Source of the DNA: CAZEQD01 sp964514305
GTDB taxonomy: Bacteria; Acidobacteriota; Aminicenantia; Aminicenantales; Aminicenantaceae
Assembly (NCBI GenBank): GCA_964514305.1
Contig: CAZEQD010000023.1
Span: forward strand, 1-31,772
Reading direction: 5' to 3'
DNA length: 31,772 bases
The notes below the pieces were generated by a model. The model saw nothing but the letters and a program-made list of their open reading frames with translations. It was not told the DNA's origin and searched no databases. A program made the position numbers and the translations under genes. How positions within the stretch are numbered: position 1 is the stretch's first letter; each line of letters starts with the position of its first letter. Positions 14,134 to 21,879 of the stretch are shown here, in pieces.

Positions 14134-15426
14134 ATGAAGTGGGTTTATATCGAAGATATTGCTAACTATAAAGATCAGCAGATTGAAATCAGAGGTTGGC
14201 TTTATAACAAAAGATCGAGCGGTAAAGTCCGCTTTCTTCTCATAAGGGATGGCACAGGTATCCTTCAAGCCACAATCTTTAGTCCCACCAAGGATCACCC
14301 ACTCTTTGAAAAATTCGATAAACTTACTCAAGAATCTTCTCTTATTGTCCGCGGCCTTGTCCGTCAAGATAAAAGAGCACCAGGTGGATATGAATTAAAT
14401 ATTGAGGATATTAAAATTCTCCAAATTTCTGAGGACTACCCTATCACTCCCAAAGCTCATGGCGTACCTTTCTTGATGGAGCACCGTCATCTCTGGCTGC
14501 GTTCCCAAAAACAGCATGCCATCCTCCAAATAAGAGCAGAATTGATTAAAGCTATCAGAGACTTTTTTGACGGCCGCGGTTTCCGCTTGATGGATACACC
14601 CATCTTAACCCCTAGTGCCTGTGAAGGAACAACTACTCTTTTTGAAACAGAATACTTTGAGCAAAAGGCTTACTTGAGCCAAAGCGGCCAGCTCTATAAT
14701 GAAGCTACCGCTATGGCTTTTGGCAAAGTTTATTGTTTCGGTCCCACCTTTAGAGCTGAAAAATCAAAAACAAGAAGGCATCTTATCGAATTCTGGATGG
14801 TAGAACCTGAGATTGCTTTTGCTACTCTTGACGATGTTATTGAGCTTAGTCAAGATCTGATCCTGTTTATTATCCAAAGAATATTAACCAAAAGAAAAAA
14901 GGAGCTTAATATTCTGGAAAGGAACACTAAACCCCTGGAAAAAATAAAAAAGCCTTTTCCCAGAATTACTTACGAGGAGGCCATTAAAAAGCTTCAAGAA
15001 AAAGGCTCAAGCATAAAATGGGGAGACGATTTTGGAGCTCCGGAGGAAACTCTTATTTCGGAATTATCTGACAACCCAGTCTGTATTACCCATTTCCCTG
15101 CTCAAATAAAAGCCTTCTACATGCAGCCTGCTCCTGAAAGGGCAGACCTTGTTCTTGGAGTGGATGTCCTTGCTCCAGAGGGATATGGAGAGATAATTGG
15201 CGGTGGCCAGAGAATTCACGATCTAAATCTTATCGAACAAAGGATAAAAGAATATAAGTTACCTCGCAAAGATTACCAATGGTACCTTGATCTGAGAAAA
15301 TACGGATCTGTTCCTCATGCCGGTTTCGGCCTAGGTGTGGAAAGAACTTTAGCCTGGGTTTGTAAGATTAGACACATCAGGGAAACAATTCCCTTCCCCC
15401 GCCTTTTGTACAGAATTTATCCTTAA
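14134..15426 (+). CDS. asnS: Asparaginyl-tRNA synthetase
   Basis: 430 aa, class IIb. An N-terminal OB-fold anticodon-binding domain (about 15-100, IEIRGWLYNKRSSGKVRFLLIRDGTG) precedes the catalytic core. Motif 2 is FRAEKSKTRRHLIEFWMVEPE (207-226), and motif 3 is HAGFGLGVERTLAWV near the end, followed by IRETIPFPRLLYRIYP. EHRHLWLRSQ at 116-125 and FWMVEPE fit AsnRS better than bacterial AspRS, which is far longer because of an insert missing here. It charges tRNA-Asn with asparagine, so direct asparaginylation is expected. No ribosome site is visible, which fits the leaderless promoter. Confidence 0.92.
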   Translation: MKWVYIEDIANYKDQQIEIRGWLYNKRSSGKVRFLLIRDGTGILQATIFSPTKDHPLFEKFDKLTQESSLIVRGLVRQDKRAPGGYELNIEDIKILQISEDYPITPKAHGVPFLMEHRHLWLRSQKQHAILQIRAELIKAIRDFFDGRGFRLMDTPILTPSACEGTTTLFETEYFEQKAYLSQSGQLYNEATAMAFGKVYCFGPTFRAEKSKTRRHLIEFWMVEPEIAFATLDDVIELSQDLILFIIQRILTKRKKELNILERNTKPLEKIKKPFPRITYEEAIKKLQEKGSSIKWGDDFGAPEETLISELSDNPVCITHFPAQIKAFYMQPAPERADLVLGVDVLAPEGYGEIIGGGQRIHDLNLIEQRIKEYKLPRKDYQWYLDLRKYGSVPHAGFGLGVERTLAWVCKIRHIRETIPFPRLLYRIYP

Positions 15427-15442
15427 TAATTAAGGTATAACA

Positions 15443-15555
15443 GTCTGCTGAGGACAGCAGACCCTACATCTTTCTTGCCTTAAACCTTTAACTTTAAACT
15501 TCTTACTCCTCACTGTTCACTTTTCACTCTTTACTGTTTACGCTTTACGTTCTAC
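15443..15555 (+). repeat. Family C composite: hairpin plus 10-unit heptamer array
   Basis: The head is GTCTGCTG-AGGA-CAGCAGAC (15443-15462), a perfect 8-bp stem. A conserved spacer CCTACATCTTTCTTGCCTTAA follows. Then come ten back-to-back heptamers from 15484 to 15553, each starting AC and mostly fitting ACTnTTn (for example ACTCCTC, ACTGTTC, ACTCTTT, ACTGTTT). The array reaches to within 15 bases of the rimO start. Confidence 0.75.
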
Positions 15556-15558
15556 AAT
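15530..15558 (+). promoter_or_regulatory. Possible promoter for rimO inside the heptamer array
   Basis: TTTACT (15530-15535), 17 bp, TACAAT (15553-15558). The ATG starts ten bases after the -10 hexamer, the same geometry as at asnS, and no ribosome site is visible. The -35 would be supplied by heptamer units. Confidence 0.4.
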
Positions 15559-15567
15559 TTATTTCTA

Positions 15568-16884
15568 ATGAAAAAAATTGCCCTTATCTCGCTCGGCTGT
15601 GCTAAAAATTTGGTAGATAGCGAAGTTATGCTGGGTTATCTCGACCGGGCAGGTTACAGCTTTGTTTCCGACCCATCTCTGGCAGAAGTAATCATTATTA
15701 ATACCTGCGGCTTTATCCAGCCGGCAAAAGAAGAATCTCTTCAATTTCTAAAAGAAGCCGTAGCCCTTAAAAAAAAATATAAAAGCAAAAAAATAATTGC
15801 CGCTGGCTGTTATGTCAGCCGGGATAAGGAATTTTTAAAAAAAAAATTCCCTCAAATTGATTCCTGGCTGGGAGTTAATGGCTTTGCCAAAATCGTAGAA
15901 TGCGTAGAAAACAAGCCTTTTTCAGCTCCCTCCAATTGTTTTCTTTATGACCACACTTCTCCCCGCTATCTTTCCACTCCTCCAGCTTGGACCTATGTTA
16001 AAATTTCAGAGGGATGTTGCCATCAGTGTTCCTTTTGTGCTATCCCTCTTATTAAAGGCCCTTATCAGTCCCGCCAGCCCCAGTCAATAATTCAAGAAGT
16101 AAAAAATCTGGTTGAACGAGGTGTTAAAGAAATCAATCTTATTTCTCAAGACTCAACCTATTTTGGCCGGGACCTAGGCCTTGAAAATGGCTTGACCCTG
16201 CTCCTTCAAGAACTGCTTAAAATCAAAAAACTGGAATGGATTAGAGTTCTTTATGGTTATCCTGAAGAAATTACTGACTCCCTGTTAGAAATAATGCAGG
16301 AGAGGAAAATCTGTTCTTATCTTGATATTCCTTTCCAGCATGCTGATCCGACTATAATAAAAAAAATGAAAAGAGGCATGGATGGTCAGAGAGCTCTAAA
16401 ATTGATTAAGAAAATAAGAAAAAAAATTCCAGATATTGCTCTTCGTTCTACTTTAATTGTCGGTTTTCCAGGAGAAGGCCAGCAGCAATTTGAAACCTTA
16501 AAAAATTTTGTCCGCGAGGCAAGATTTGACCACTTAGGTGTTTTCACTTACTCCCGAGAAAAAGGCACAAGCTGTTTTGATTTAGGCGACCCGATAAAAA
16601 AAGCTGTTAAAGAAAAAAGAAAAGAAAAAATTCTGGAGATCCAGGCTGAAATCTCTTACCAAAATAACAGAAAATATTTAAAGCAAACAATAGATGTTCT
16701 AATAGAAGGCACTTTAAAAGATGACCCTTCTCAAATTGTAGGCCGCTCACCCTGGCAAGCCCCTGAAGTTGATGGCCTAATTTTCCTTACCTCTTCCTTT
16801 CCTTTAGCCGAAGTTATCAATACTATTCAAAAAGTTGAAATCACAGCTCATGATATATATGATTTATACGGAAAAATTATTTAA
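15568..16884 (+). CDS. rimO: Ribosomal protein uS12 methylthiotransferase RimO
   Basis: 438 aa. A radical-SAM enzyme that adds a methylthio group to an aspartate of ribosomal protein S12. The N-terminal MTTase domain carries the auxiliary cluster cysteines 11, 47 and 81 (SLGCAKN, NTCGF, AAGCYVS). The radical-SAM cluster is Cys 150/154/157 in SEGCCHQCSFCAIP. A C-terminal TRAM domain covers the last 60-70 residues. SLGCAKNLVDSE and the overall length separate it from MiaB. The stop shares a base with the next start (TAATG), beginning a tightly packed operon. Confidence 0.94.
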   Translation: MKKIALISLGCAKNLVDSEVMLGYLDRAGYSFVSDPSLAEVIIINTCGFIQPAKEESLQFLKEAVALKKKYKSKKIIAAGCYVSRDKEFLKKKFPQIDSWLGVNGFAKIVECVENKPFSAPSNCFLYDHTSPRYLSTPPAWTYVKISEGCCHQCSFCAIPLIKGPYQSRQPQSIIQEVKNLVERGVKEINLISQDSTYFGRDLGLENGLTLLLQELLKIKKLEWIRVLYGYPEEITDSLLEIMQERKICSYLDIPFQHADPTIIKKMKRGMDGQRALKLIKKIRKKIPDIALRSTLIVGFPGEGQQQFETLKNFVREARFDHLGVFTYSREKGTSCFDLGDPIKKAVKEKRKEKILEIQAEISYQNNRKYLKQTIDVLIEGTLKDDPSQIVGRSPWQAPEVDGLIFLTSSFPLAEVINTIQKVEITAHDIYDLYGKII

Positions 16885-17333
16885 TGAAAACACTTTCTAA
16901 GATATTAGCTACTTTTTTCGGCCTTGGCTATTTTCCTTTTGCTCCAGGCACCCTGACCAGTCTCATAATAGTTATTATTTATAAATTTTTTCTCTTTAAA
17001 TTAGGCTGGCCGTTACATCTTCTTCTCTTTTTTCTTCTTTTTCTGGCGGGCAGCTTTGTCTCAACCATTTATTCCTCAACTCTAAATGAAAAGGATCCGC
17101 AAAAAATAGTTATAGATGAAGCCTGTGGTCAATATCTTGCCCTATTTCAGTTGAATCCTTCCTGGTTAGGCCTCGGCCTCAGCTTTTTACTTTTCCGCTT
17201 CTTTGATATAATTAAGCCTTTCCCCCTGAAAAGGGTGGAATTATTCCCTCACGGATGGGGAATTATGCTTGACGATGTAGCCGCTGGACTTTATGCAGGA
17301 ATTATAACCTATATTTTCTTTCTGATAAAATGA
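16884..17333 (+). CDS. pgpA: Phosphatidylglycerophosphatase A
   Basis: 149 aa membrane protein. It dephosphorylates phosphatidylglycerol phosphate to phosphatidylglycerol, the last step in making that lipid. Family signatures are all present: GLGYFPFAPGTLTS (13-26), IDEACGQ (77-83), FRFFDIIKPFPLKRVE (104-119) and GIMLDDVAAGLYAG (126-139). Three to four hydrophobic segments are visible. It overlaps both rimO and cinA by one to four bases. With plsY and gpsA downstream, it forms the lipid half of the operon. Confidence 0.93.
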   Translation: MKTLSKILATFFGLGYFPFAPGTLTSLIIVIIYKFFLFKLGWPLHLLLFFLLFLAGSFVSTIYSSTLNEKDPQKIVIDEACGQYLALFQLNPSWLGLGLSFLLFRFFDIIKPFPLKRVELFPHGWGIMLDDVAAGLYAGIITYIFFLIK

Positions 17334-18589
17334 AAATAACAAAAGAGTTCAGGGTGGAAACAATCGCTGTCGGCTCTGAACTCCTTACGCCTTATTTTCA
17401 GGATACAAATTCTCTTTTTCTCAGCCAAAGATTAAACGATTTGGGTCTAAACATTTCCTATAAGACTATCGTTGGTGATGACTGGCCTGAACTTACTCAA
17501 GCCATCTATAATTCTCTTAACCGAGTTGATATTCTGATCACAATCGGCGGCTTAGGACCTACTCACGACGATAGAACCCGGGAAGCAGTAGCTCATGTCG
17601 TTGGTCGAAAACTCATTTTTAAACAGGAATTGATGGCCTTAATAGAAGAAAGATTCCGGCGCCGAGGCCTGAAAATGCCACCGATCAATAAAAAGCAAGC
17701 CTATTTAATTGAAGGAGCAGAAATTCTAGCCAACAAAAATGGAACTGCTCCTGGCCTCTGGTTGGAAACCGAATCTAAAGTAATCATCCTCCTTCCCGGC
17801 CCGCCTCAAGAATTGAAACCTATGTTTGAAAGAGATGTCTGGCCTCGATTGCAGAAATTTAAAAGTCGATTTACTGCCAGAGCCACTTTAAAAACAGCCG
17901 GTTTAACAGAGTCTCAAATTGAAAGCTTAATCTCTAATTTATATCCCAAATTTCCTAAGGTAAAGGTTACCACCATAGCTTATCCTGGCCAGATAGAAAT
18001 TACTCTTCACTCAACCTCCAGCCGCAGCCAGCAGGAGGCCGATAAAAATTTAAATAAACTGCAAACATCGCTTCTCCAAAAGCTTAAAGATAATGTTTTT
18101 TCCACTGATGGCCAAGAACTTGAAGAAATGGTAGGTAAACTTTTAAGACATCATAATAAAAAGCTGTCTGTGGCTGAATCCTGCAGCGGTGGATTTTTGG
18201 GGCATAGATTAACTAATGTCCCTGGCAGCTCAGATTATTTTCTTCTGGGAGTAATCGCCTACAGCAATCAGGCTAAAATATCCTTACTTGATGTTCCGGC
18301 TGACTTGATAGAAAAATATGGGGCTGTTAGCTCTCAAGTAGCTCAAGCTATGGCTGAAGGAGTCAGAAAGAAAGCTCAGGCTGAGATTGGTCTGGGTATA
18401 ACTGGTATTGCTGGACCATCAGGAGGAACAGCAGCCAAACCAGTTGGCCTAGTCTATGTAGCTCTCTCTGCAGCCAAAGAAAGCCAAGTCTCAAAAAATC
18501 TTTTTTTAGGCCAGAGAGAGGCTGTCAAATTTCAGTCTACCCAGAAGGCTTTAGATATGCTTCGCTACTATTTACTAACATTAAGGTAG
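17330..18589 (+). CDS. cinA: CinA family protein (MoCF-like domain plus nicotinamide-nucleotide amidohydrolase domain)
   Basis: 419 aa. The N-terminal molybdopterin-binding-like domain (about 5-175) has VGSELLTPYFQDTN, TIGGLGPTHDDRTREAVA and LLPGPPQELKPMF. The C-terminal CinA amidase domain (about 260-415) has LSVAESCSGGFLGHRLTNVPGSSDYF and GITGIAGPSGGTAAKPVGLVYVAL. In characterised members the two domains clean up pyridine nucleotides, one as a pyrophosphatase and the other deamidating NMN to recycle NAD. The gene overlaps pgpA (ATGA). The nicotinamidase-like gene at 29471 may serve the same cofactor cycle. Confidence 0.93.
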   Translation: MKITKEFRVETIAVGSELLTPYFQDTNSLFLSQRLNDLGLNISYKTIVGDDWPELTQAIYNSLNRVDILITIGGLGPTHDDRTREAVAHVVGRKLIFKQELMALIEERFRRRGLKMPPINKKQAYLIEGAEILANKNGTAPGLWLETESKVIILLPGPPQELKPMFERDVWPRLQKFKSRFTARATLKTAGLTESQIESLISNLYPKFPKVKVTTIAYPGQIEITLHSTSSRSQQEADKNLNKLQTSLLQKLKDNVFSTDGQELEEMVGKLLRHHNKKLSVAESCSGGFLGHRLTNVPGSSDYFLLGVIAYSNQAKISLLDVPADLIEKYGAVSSQVAQAMAEGVRKKAQAEIGLGITGIAGPSGGTAAKPVGLVYVALSAAKESQVSKNLFLGQREAVKFQSTQKALDMLRYYLLTLR

Positions 18590-18602
18590 TTAATCAATCA
18601 AA

Positions 18603-19160
18603 ATGAGAACTTTTATTGCCATTGATCTTGCTCCACCCATAAAAGATGAACTTTCTAATTTTATCCAGAAACTGGCGGCTATAAGTAGCAACATAAAATG
18701 GGTCAAAAGAAATGGCATGCACCTGACCCTTAAATTTTTAGGCGAAATAGAAGAAGATAAATTAGACGAAATCAAATCCTGTTTATCAGAAATTTCCAAA
18801 GACCATGCTTCCTTCTCTCTTCAGCTTAAAGGTACAGGCACTTTTCCTCCAGGAAAGAAAAAGCCAAGAGTGCTCTGGATCGGAATCGAGGAAAACAAAA
18901 AGCTAATCATTCTTCAAAGTGACATTGAAAAGAAATTATCTAAACTGGGCTTTCTTCCAGAAAAAAGGCTTTTCCATCCTCACCTCACTTTAGGACGAGT
19001 TAAAATTGGCAGTCAACTGGGGAAGATTATGGCTTATATGGAAAAGAACAGAGAAAAGAGTTTCGGCCAGATGGAAGTTAAGAAAATAACCTTTTTTAGG
19101 AGCATCCTTAAACCAACAGGGGCTGAGTACCAGGCTCTGGCTGAGTTTGAATTATCATGA
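18603..19160 (+). CDS. thpR: RNA 2',3'-cyclic phosphodiesterase
   Basis: 185 aa of the 2H phosphoesterase superfamily. The two catalytic HxTL motifs are intact: MHLTLKFLG with His 40, and FHPHLTLGRVK with His 127. It starts MRTFIAIDLAPPIKDEL, typical of the ThpR/LigT group. It opens 2',3'-cyclic phosphates at RNA ends; the physiological RNA is uncertain in bacteria. It lies 13 bases after cinA, an arrangement common in other bacteria, and overlaps plsY by four bases. Confidence 0.92.
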   Translation: MRTFIAIDLAPPIKDELSNFIQKLAAISSNIKWVKRNGMHLTLKFLGEIEEDKLDEIKSCLSEISKDHASFSLQLKGTGTFPPGKKKPRVLWIGIEENKKLIILQSDIEKKLSKLGFLPEKRLFHPHLTLGRVKIGSQLGKIMAYMEKNREKSFGQMEVKKITFFRSILKPTGAEYQALAEFELS

Positions 19161-19747
19161 AAATAATAAGTGCTTTACTTTCCTATCTAATCGGCTCTAT
19201 TCCTACTGGTTATATCATCTTTTATCTGAGCGAGAAAAAAGACATCCGTCGCTTCGGCAGCCAGGCCACAGGAACTACTAACGTTCTGCGGCTTAAAGGC
19301 TGGAAGTATGGCTTGGTTGTCTTTGCTGGCGATTTCCTAAAAGGTTTTTTACCGGTTTATGCTGTTTTAAAAATTTTTAATGACTTGAGTTTGGCTGTTA
19401 TCTGCAGCTTTTTGGTTGTAGTTGGCCATTGTTTCCCCATCTATATCAAGTTCAAAGGAGGAAAAGGAGTAGCCACCACTATTGGTGTCTTCAGTCTCTT
19501 AGCCTTCAAACCACTCTTGATTAGTCTGTTTCTTTTTCTGATCGTGACCTTGATTAGCCGCTATGTCTCATTAGGCTCTCTGTTAGCTGTTTTAAATTTA
19601 CCTCTTTCAGCTTTTCTCTTTCGAGCAGATTACAAAATCATAGTCTTGGGAATTGCCGTTTTTATAGTGGTTGGCTTCAGGCATAAAGGCAACATCTGGC
19701 GCCTTGCTCAAGGCAAAGAAAGAAAGATAGGAGAAAGAATTAAGTGA
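19157..19747 (+). CDS. plsY: Acyl-phosphate:glycerol-3-phosphate acyltransferase PlsY
   Basis: 196 aa multi-pass inner-membrane enzyme. It transfers the acyl chain of acyl-phosphate to glycerol 3-phosphate, the first step of phospholipid synthesis in most bacteria. The three conserved loops are visible: GSIPTGY (13-19), GSQATGTTNVLR (34-45) and GHCFPIYIKFKGGKGVAT (90-107). It is directly coupled to gpsA, which makes its glycerol 3-phosphate substrate (the stop and the GTG start overlap as GTGA). The acyl-phosphate source PlsX is not in the window. Confidence 0.95.
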   Translation: MKIISALLSYLIGSIPTGYIIFYLSEKKDIRRFGSQATGTTNVLRLKGWKYGLVVFAGDFLKGFLPVYAVLKIFNDLSLAVICSFLVVVGHCFPIYIKFKGGKGVATTIGVFSLLAFKPLLISLFLFLIVTLISRYVSLGSLLAVLNLPLSAFLFRADYKIIVLGIAVFIVVGFRHKGNIWRLAQGKERKIGERIK

Positions 19748-20748
19748 AAGTTAGTGTAATTGGTGGAGGAACCTGGGGCAGTGCCTTTGCTCTTTATCTT
19801 GGGAGGATGAAACTCAAAACCCAGCTCTGGATTAGAGAAGCTGACATCTATCAAGATATAATTCAAAGAAAAGAAAACAGAACTTTCCTCCCTGGCTATA
19901 CATTTCCTCCCCCAGTTTCTTTCTTTCATAATTTAAAAGAAGCCGTCGAAGGCTCTCAGATTGTTTTTGTAGCTGTTCCTTCTAAGTTTTGCCGCCAAAT
20001 CTATAATCAACTGGCTCCTCATCTTTCTGGTCAACAGATAATCGTCAGTTTGACTAAAGGCCTTGAAGAAGAATCACTAAAAAGAATGAGCCAAGTCATG
20101 GAAGAAATATTCTTGCCAAAATTCTTTCCTCAAATTGCTGTTCTTTCCGGTCCCAGTTTTGCCAAGGAAGTAGCCGAAGAGCAGCCCACCGCTGTCGTTA
20201 TTGCCTCCAAAGACTTAACTCTGGCCCAAAGAATCCAGAAGTTGATTTCAAGCGTGAGTTTCCGGGTTTATACAAGCCAGGATATAATCGGAGTCGAACT
20301 GGCTGGCGCTCTAAAGAATGTCATCGCCATTGCTGCTGGAATTTTAGACTCTCTCCAACTCGGGCATAACTCCATGGCCGCTTTATTAACCAGGGGCCTT
20401 TATGAAATAACAAGACTGGGTCTAAAATTAGGAGCAAAAAGAGAGACTTTCTCTGGACTGGCCGGTATTGGTGACCTCGTCCTTACCTGTACTGGAAAGC
20501 TCAGCCGCAATCGCTACCTCGGTTCAGAACTGGGGAAAGGCAAATCTTTGACTGAAATTGTCTCCGGCATGAAAATGGTAGTTGAAGGAGTTACTACCAC
20601 CCTTTCAGCCCGCCTTTTGACCCAAAGAGAAGGAGTAGAAATGCCTATTTGTGAAGAAGTCTATCAAGTTTTGTATAATAATAAAAATCCCCAACAGGCT
20701 GTCAAAGACCTGATGACCCGAAGATTAAAAGAAGAACATTATAATTAA
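19744..20748 (+). CDS. gpsA: Glycerol-3-phosphate dehydrogenase [NAD(P)+]
   Basis: 334 aa with a GTG start that overlaps the plsY stop. It reduces dihydroxyacetone phosphate to sn-glycerol 3-phosphate for phospholipids. The NAD(P)-binding motif is GGGTWGSAF (7-15). Family signatures include SGPSFAKEVAEEQPTAVVIAS, the substrate-site lysine in ELAGALKNVIAIAAGI, and GLAGIGDLVLTCTGKLSRNRYLG. Normal length. Together with plsY and pgpA it makes this operon a phospholipid precursor module. Confidence 0.95.
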   Translation: MKVSVIGGGTWGSAFALYLGRMKLKTQLWIREADIYQDIIQRKENRTFLPGYTFPPPVSFFHNLKEAVEGSQIVFVAVPSKFCRQIYNQLAPHLSGQQIIVSLTKGLEEESLKRMSQVMEEIFLPKFFPQIAVLSGPSFAKEVAEEQPTAVVIASKDLTLAQRIQKLISSVSFRVYTSQDIIGVELAGALKNVIAIAAGILDSLQLGHNSMAALLTRGLYEITRLGLKLGAKRETFSGLAGIGDLVLTCTGKLSRNRYLGSELGKGKSLTEIVSGMKMVVEGVTTTLSARLLTQREGVEMPICEEVYQVLYNNKNPQQAVKDLMTRRLKEEHYN

Positions 20749-20762
20749 CTCAGGAGGGAAGG

Positions 20763-21533
20763 ATGAAATTCAAACTAGTTCTAATTATGGCTTTAGTTAT
20801 TAACCTTGTATTCTGTGCTTCAACTCAGAAAAAAATTGAAGAATCAAGGAAAAAAAGTCCTCGCTATAACTACAGCATGGGCTCTTTCTATTTAAATGCA
20901 GGCAACGTTGATCAAGCCATTAACTATTTTAACAAAACTCTCTCACTTGATCCCAATTATTATTTAGCTTTAAACGGATTAGGCCTAGCCTATTCTATGA
21001 AAGGCAAATTTTCTGAATCAGAGAAATATTTCCTTAAATGTCTAGCCATAAATCCTAGTTTCTCTGAAGCCAGAAATAATCTGGCCATGGTTTATCAGGA
21101 AATGGGCCTGGTTGATAAGGCTGAAGCCCAGTTCAGATTAGCTGCTTCTGATAAAAATTATAATTCAAGAGAACTTCCCTATTATAATCTGGCCAGACTC
21201 TATTTCGCCCAGGATAAATTGGAAGAGGCCTTAGGCTATGTGGAACAAGCTCTCCAGATAAATAGCAGCATGGCTATGGCTTATAATCTCAAAGGCATAA
21301 TCCTGGAGAAGCAAAACAAACTTGATGAAGCTATTGCCAATTATGAAAAGGGAATTAAAATAATTCCCGATGATTTTTACTTAAATTTTAATTTGGCGGT
21401 GGCCTATTTTAAAAATAAAGAATTAGAAAAAGCCAAAACCCTTTTTGAAAAAATTTCCCCCAAAGCAAGCGATCCAGAAATGAAGAAGAAAATAAAAGAT
21501 TATTTGAAGATGATTAAAAGCCGTAAAAAGTAA
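20763..21533 (+). CDS. TPR-repeat protein, PilF/PilW-like, possible lipoprotein
   Basis: 256 aa. A hydrophobic N-terminus (KLVLIMALVINLVFCAS) resembles a signal peptide with Cys at 18. The residue before it is phenylalanine, which is unusual for a lipobox, so lipidation is uncertain. Five to six tetratricopeptide repeats follow, such as NVDQAINYFNKTLSLDPNYYLALNGLGLAYSMKG and KLDEAIANYEKGIKIIPDD. The layout resembles PilF/PilW pilus assembly lipoproteins, but no pilus gene is near, so only a scaffold role is supported. It has a clear ribosome site (AGGAGGGAAGG) 15 bases after gpsA and is the last gene of the operon. Confidence 0.8.
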   Translation: MKFKLVLIMALVINLVFCASTQKKIEESRKKSPRYNYSMGSFYLNAGNVDQAINYFNKTLSLDPNYYLALNGLGLAYSMKGKFSESEKYFLKCLAINPSFSEARNNLAMVYQEMGLVDKAEAQFRLAASDKNYNSRELPYYNLARLYFAQDKLEEALGYVEQALQINSSMAMAYNLKGIILEKQNKLDEAIANYEKGIKIIPDDFYLNFNLAVAYFKNKELEKAKTLFEKISPKASDPEMKKKIKDYLKMIKSRKK

Positions 21534-21670
21534 AGAGTTAGGAGTAAAGAGTAAGGAGTGATTAAGCTGGAAGGTCTGTTCTATATAATTAAACAGATTT
21601 CTAAGGATAGCAGATCGTCCCTCTTTCTTACCTTAGACTTTAAATCTCTCGATTAATGTTGGCAGGAAAA

Positions 21671-21744
21671 ACGGCGATTCTTATCCATCCGAAGCCCATA
21701 GGTTGGGTGGGGGATCTTTGGCAAGGATGGATAGGAATCGTTAC
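21671..21744 (+). repeat. Family B hairpin repeat, copy 2
   Basis: The left arm CGATTCTTATCCATCC (21675-21690) pairs with the right arm GGATGGATAGGAATCG (21725-21740), with a single T-G wobble. The loop begins GAAGCCCATAGG and contains GGGTGGGGG. This is the best-paired member of the family. Confidence 0.7.
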
Positions 21745-21784
21745 CTTTCCTGAGAGTTTCCCTATTAAAAACATTATGATAACG

Positions 21785-21874
21785 GTATGTTGAGGACAAC
21801 AGACCCTACCGTCTATTTGCCTTAACCCTGTAATCTTTTACTCCTAACTCCTTACTCTTTACTCCTAACTGTTT
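21785..21874 (+). repeat. Family C composite: hairpin plus heptamer array
   Basis: The head is GTATGTTG-AGGA-CAACAGAC (21785-21804), with one mismatch. The spacer is CCTACCGTCTATTTGCCTTAA, followed by five heptamers (21840-21874: ACTCCTA, ACTCCTT, ACTCTTT, ACTCCTA, ACTGTTT) preceded by degenerate ones. Confidence 0.7.
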
Positions 21875-21879
21875 ATTTA

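Larger units (their letters stand above)
21534..21879. other. 346-bp gap made almost entirely of repeats
   Basis: Between the convergent TPR and ahcY genes lie, in order: a minus-oriented heptamer run (21536-21559), a degenerate family C unit (about 21595-21655), a family B hairpin (21671-21744) and a full family C unit (21785-21874). The first and last runs form a perfect 24-bp inverted repeat (21536-21559 against 21847-21870). No gene and no classical terminator are visible. Confidence 0.65.

Noticed and set aside
15443..15462. AGGA-loop hairpin as a CsrA/RsmA binding site
   Set aside because: GGA in a loop is suggestive, but the preceding base does not fit ANGGA and sister hairpins have AGGT or GGGA loops.
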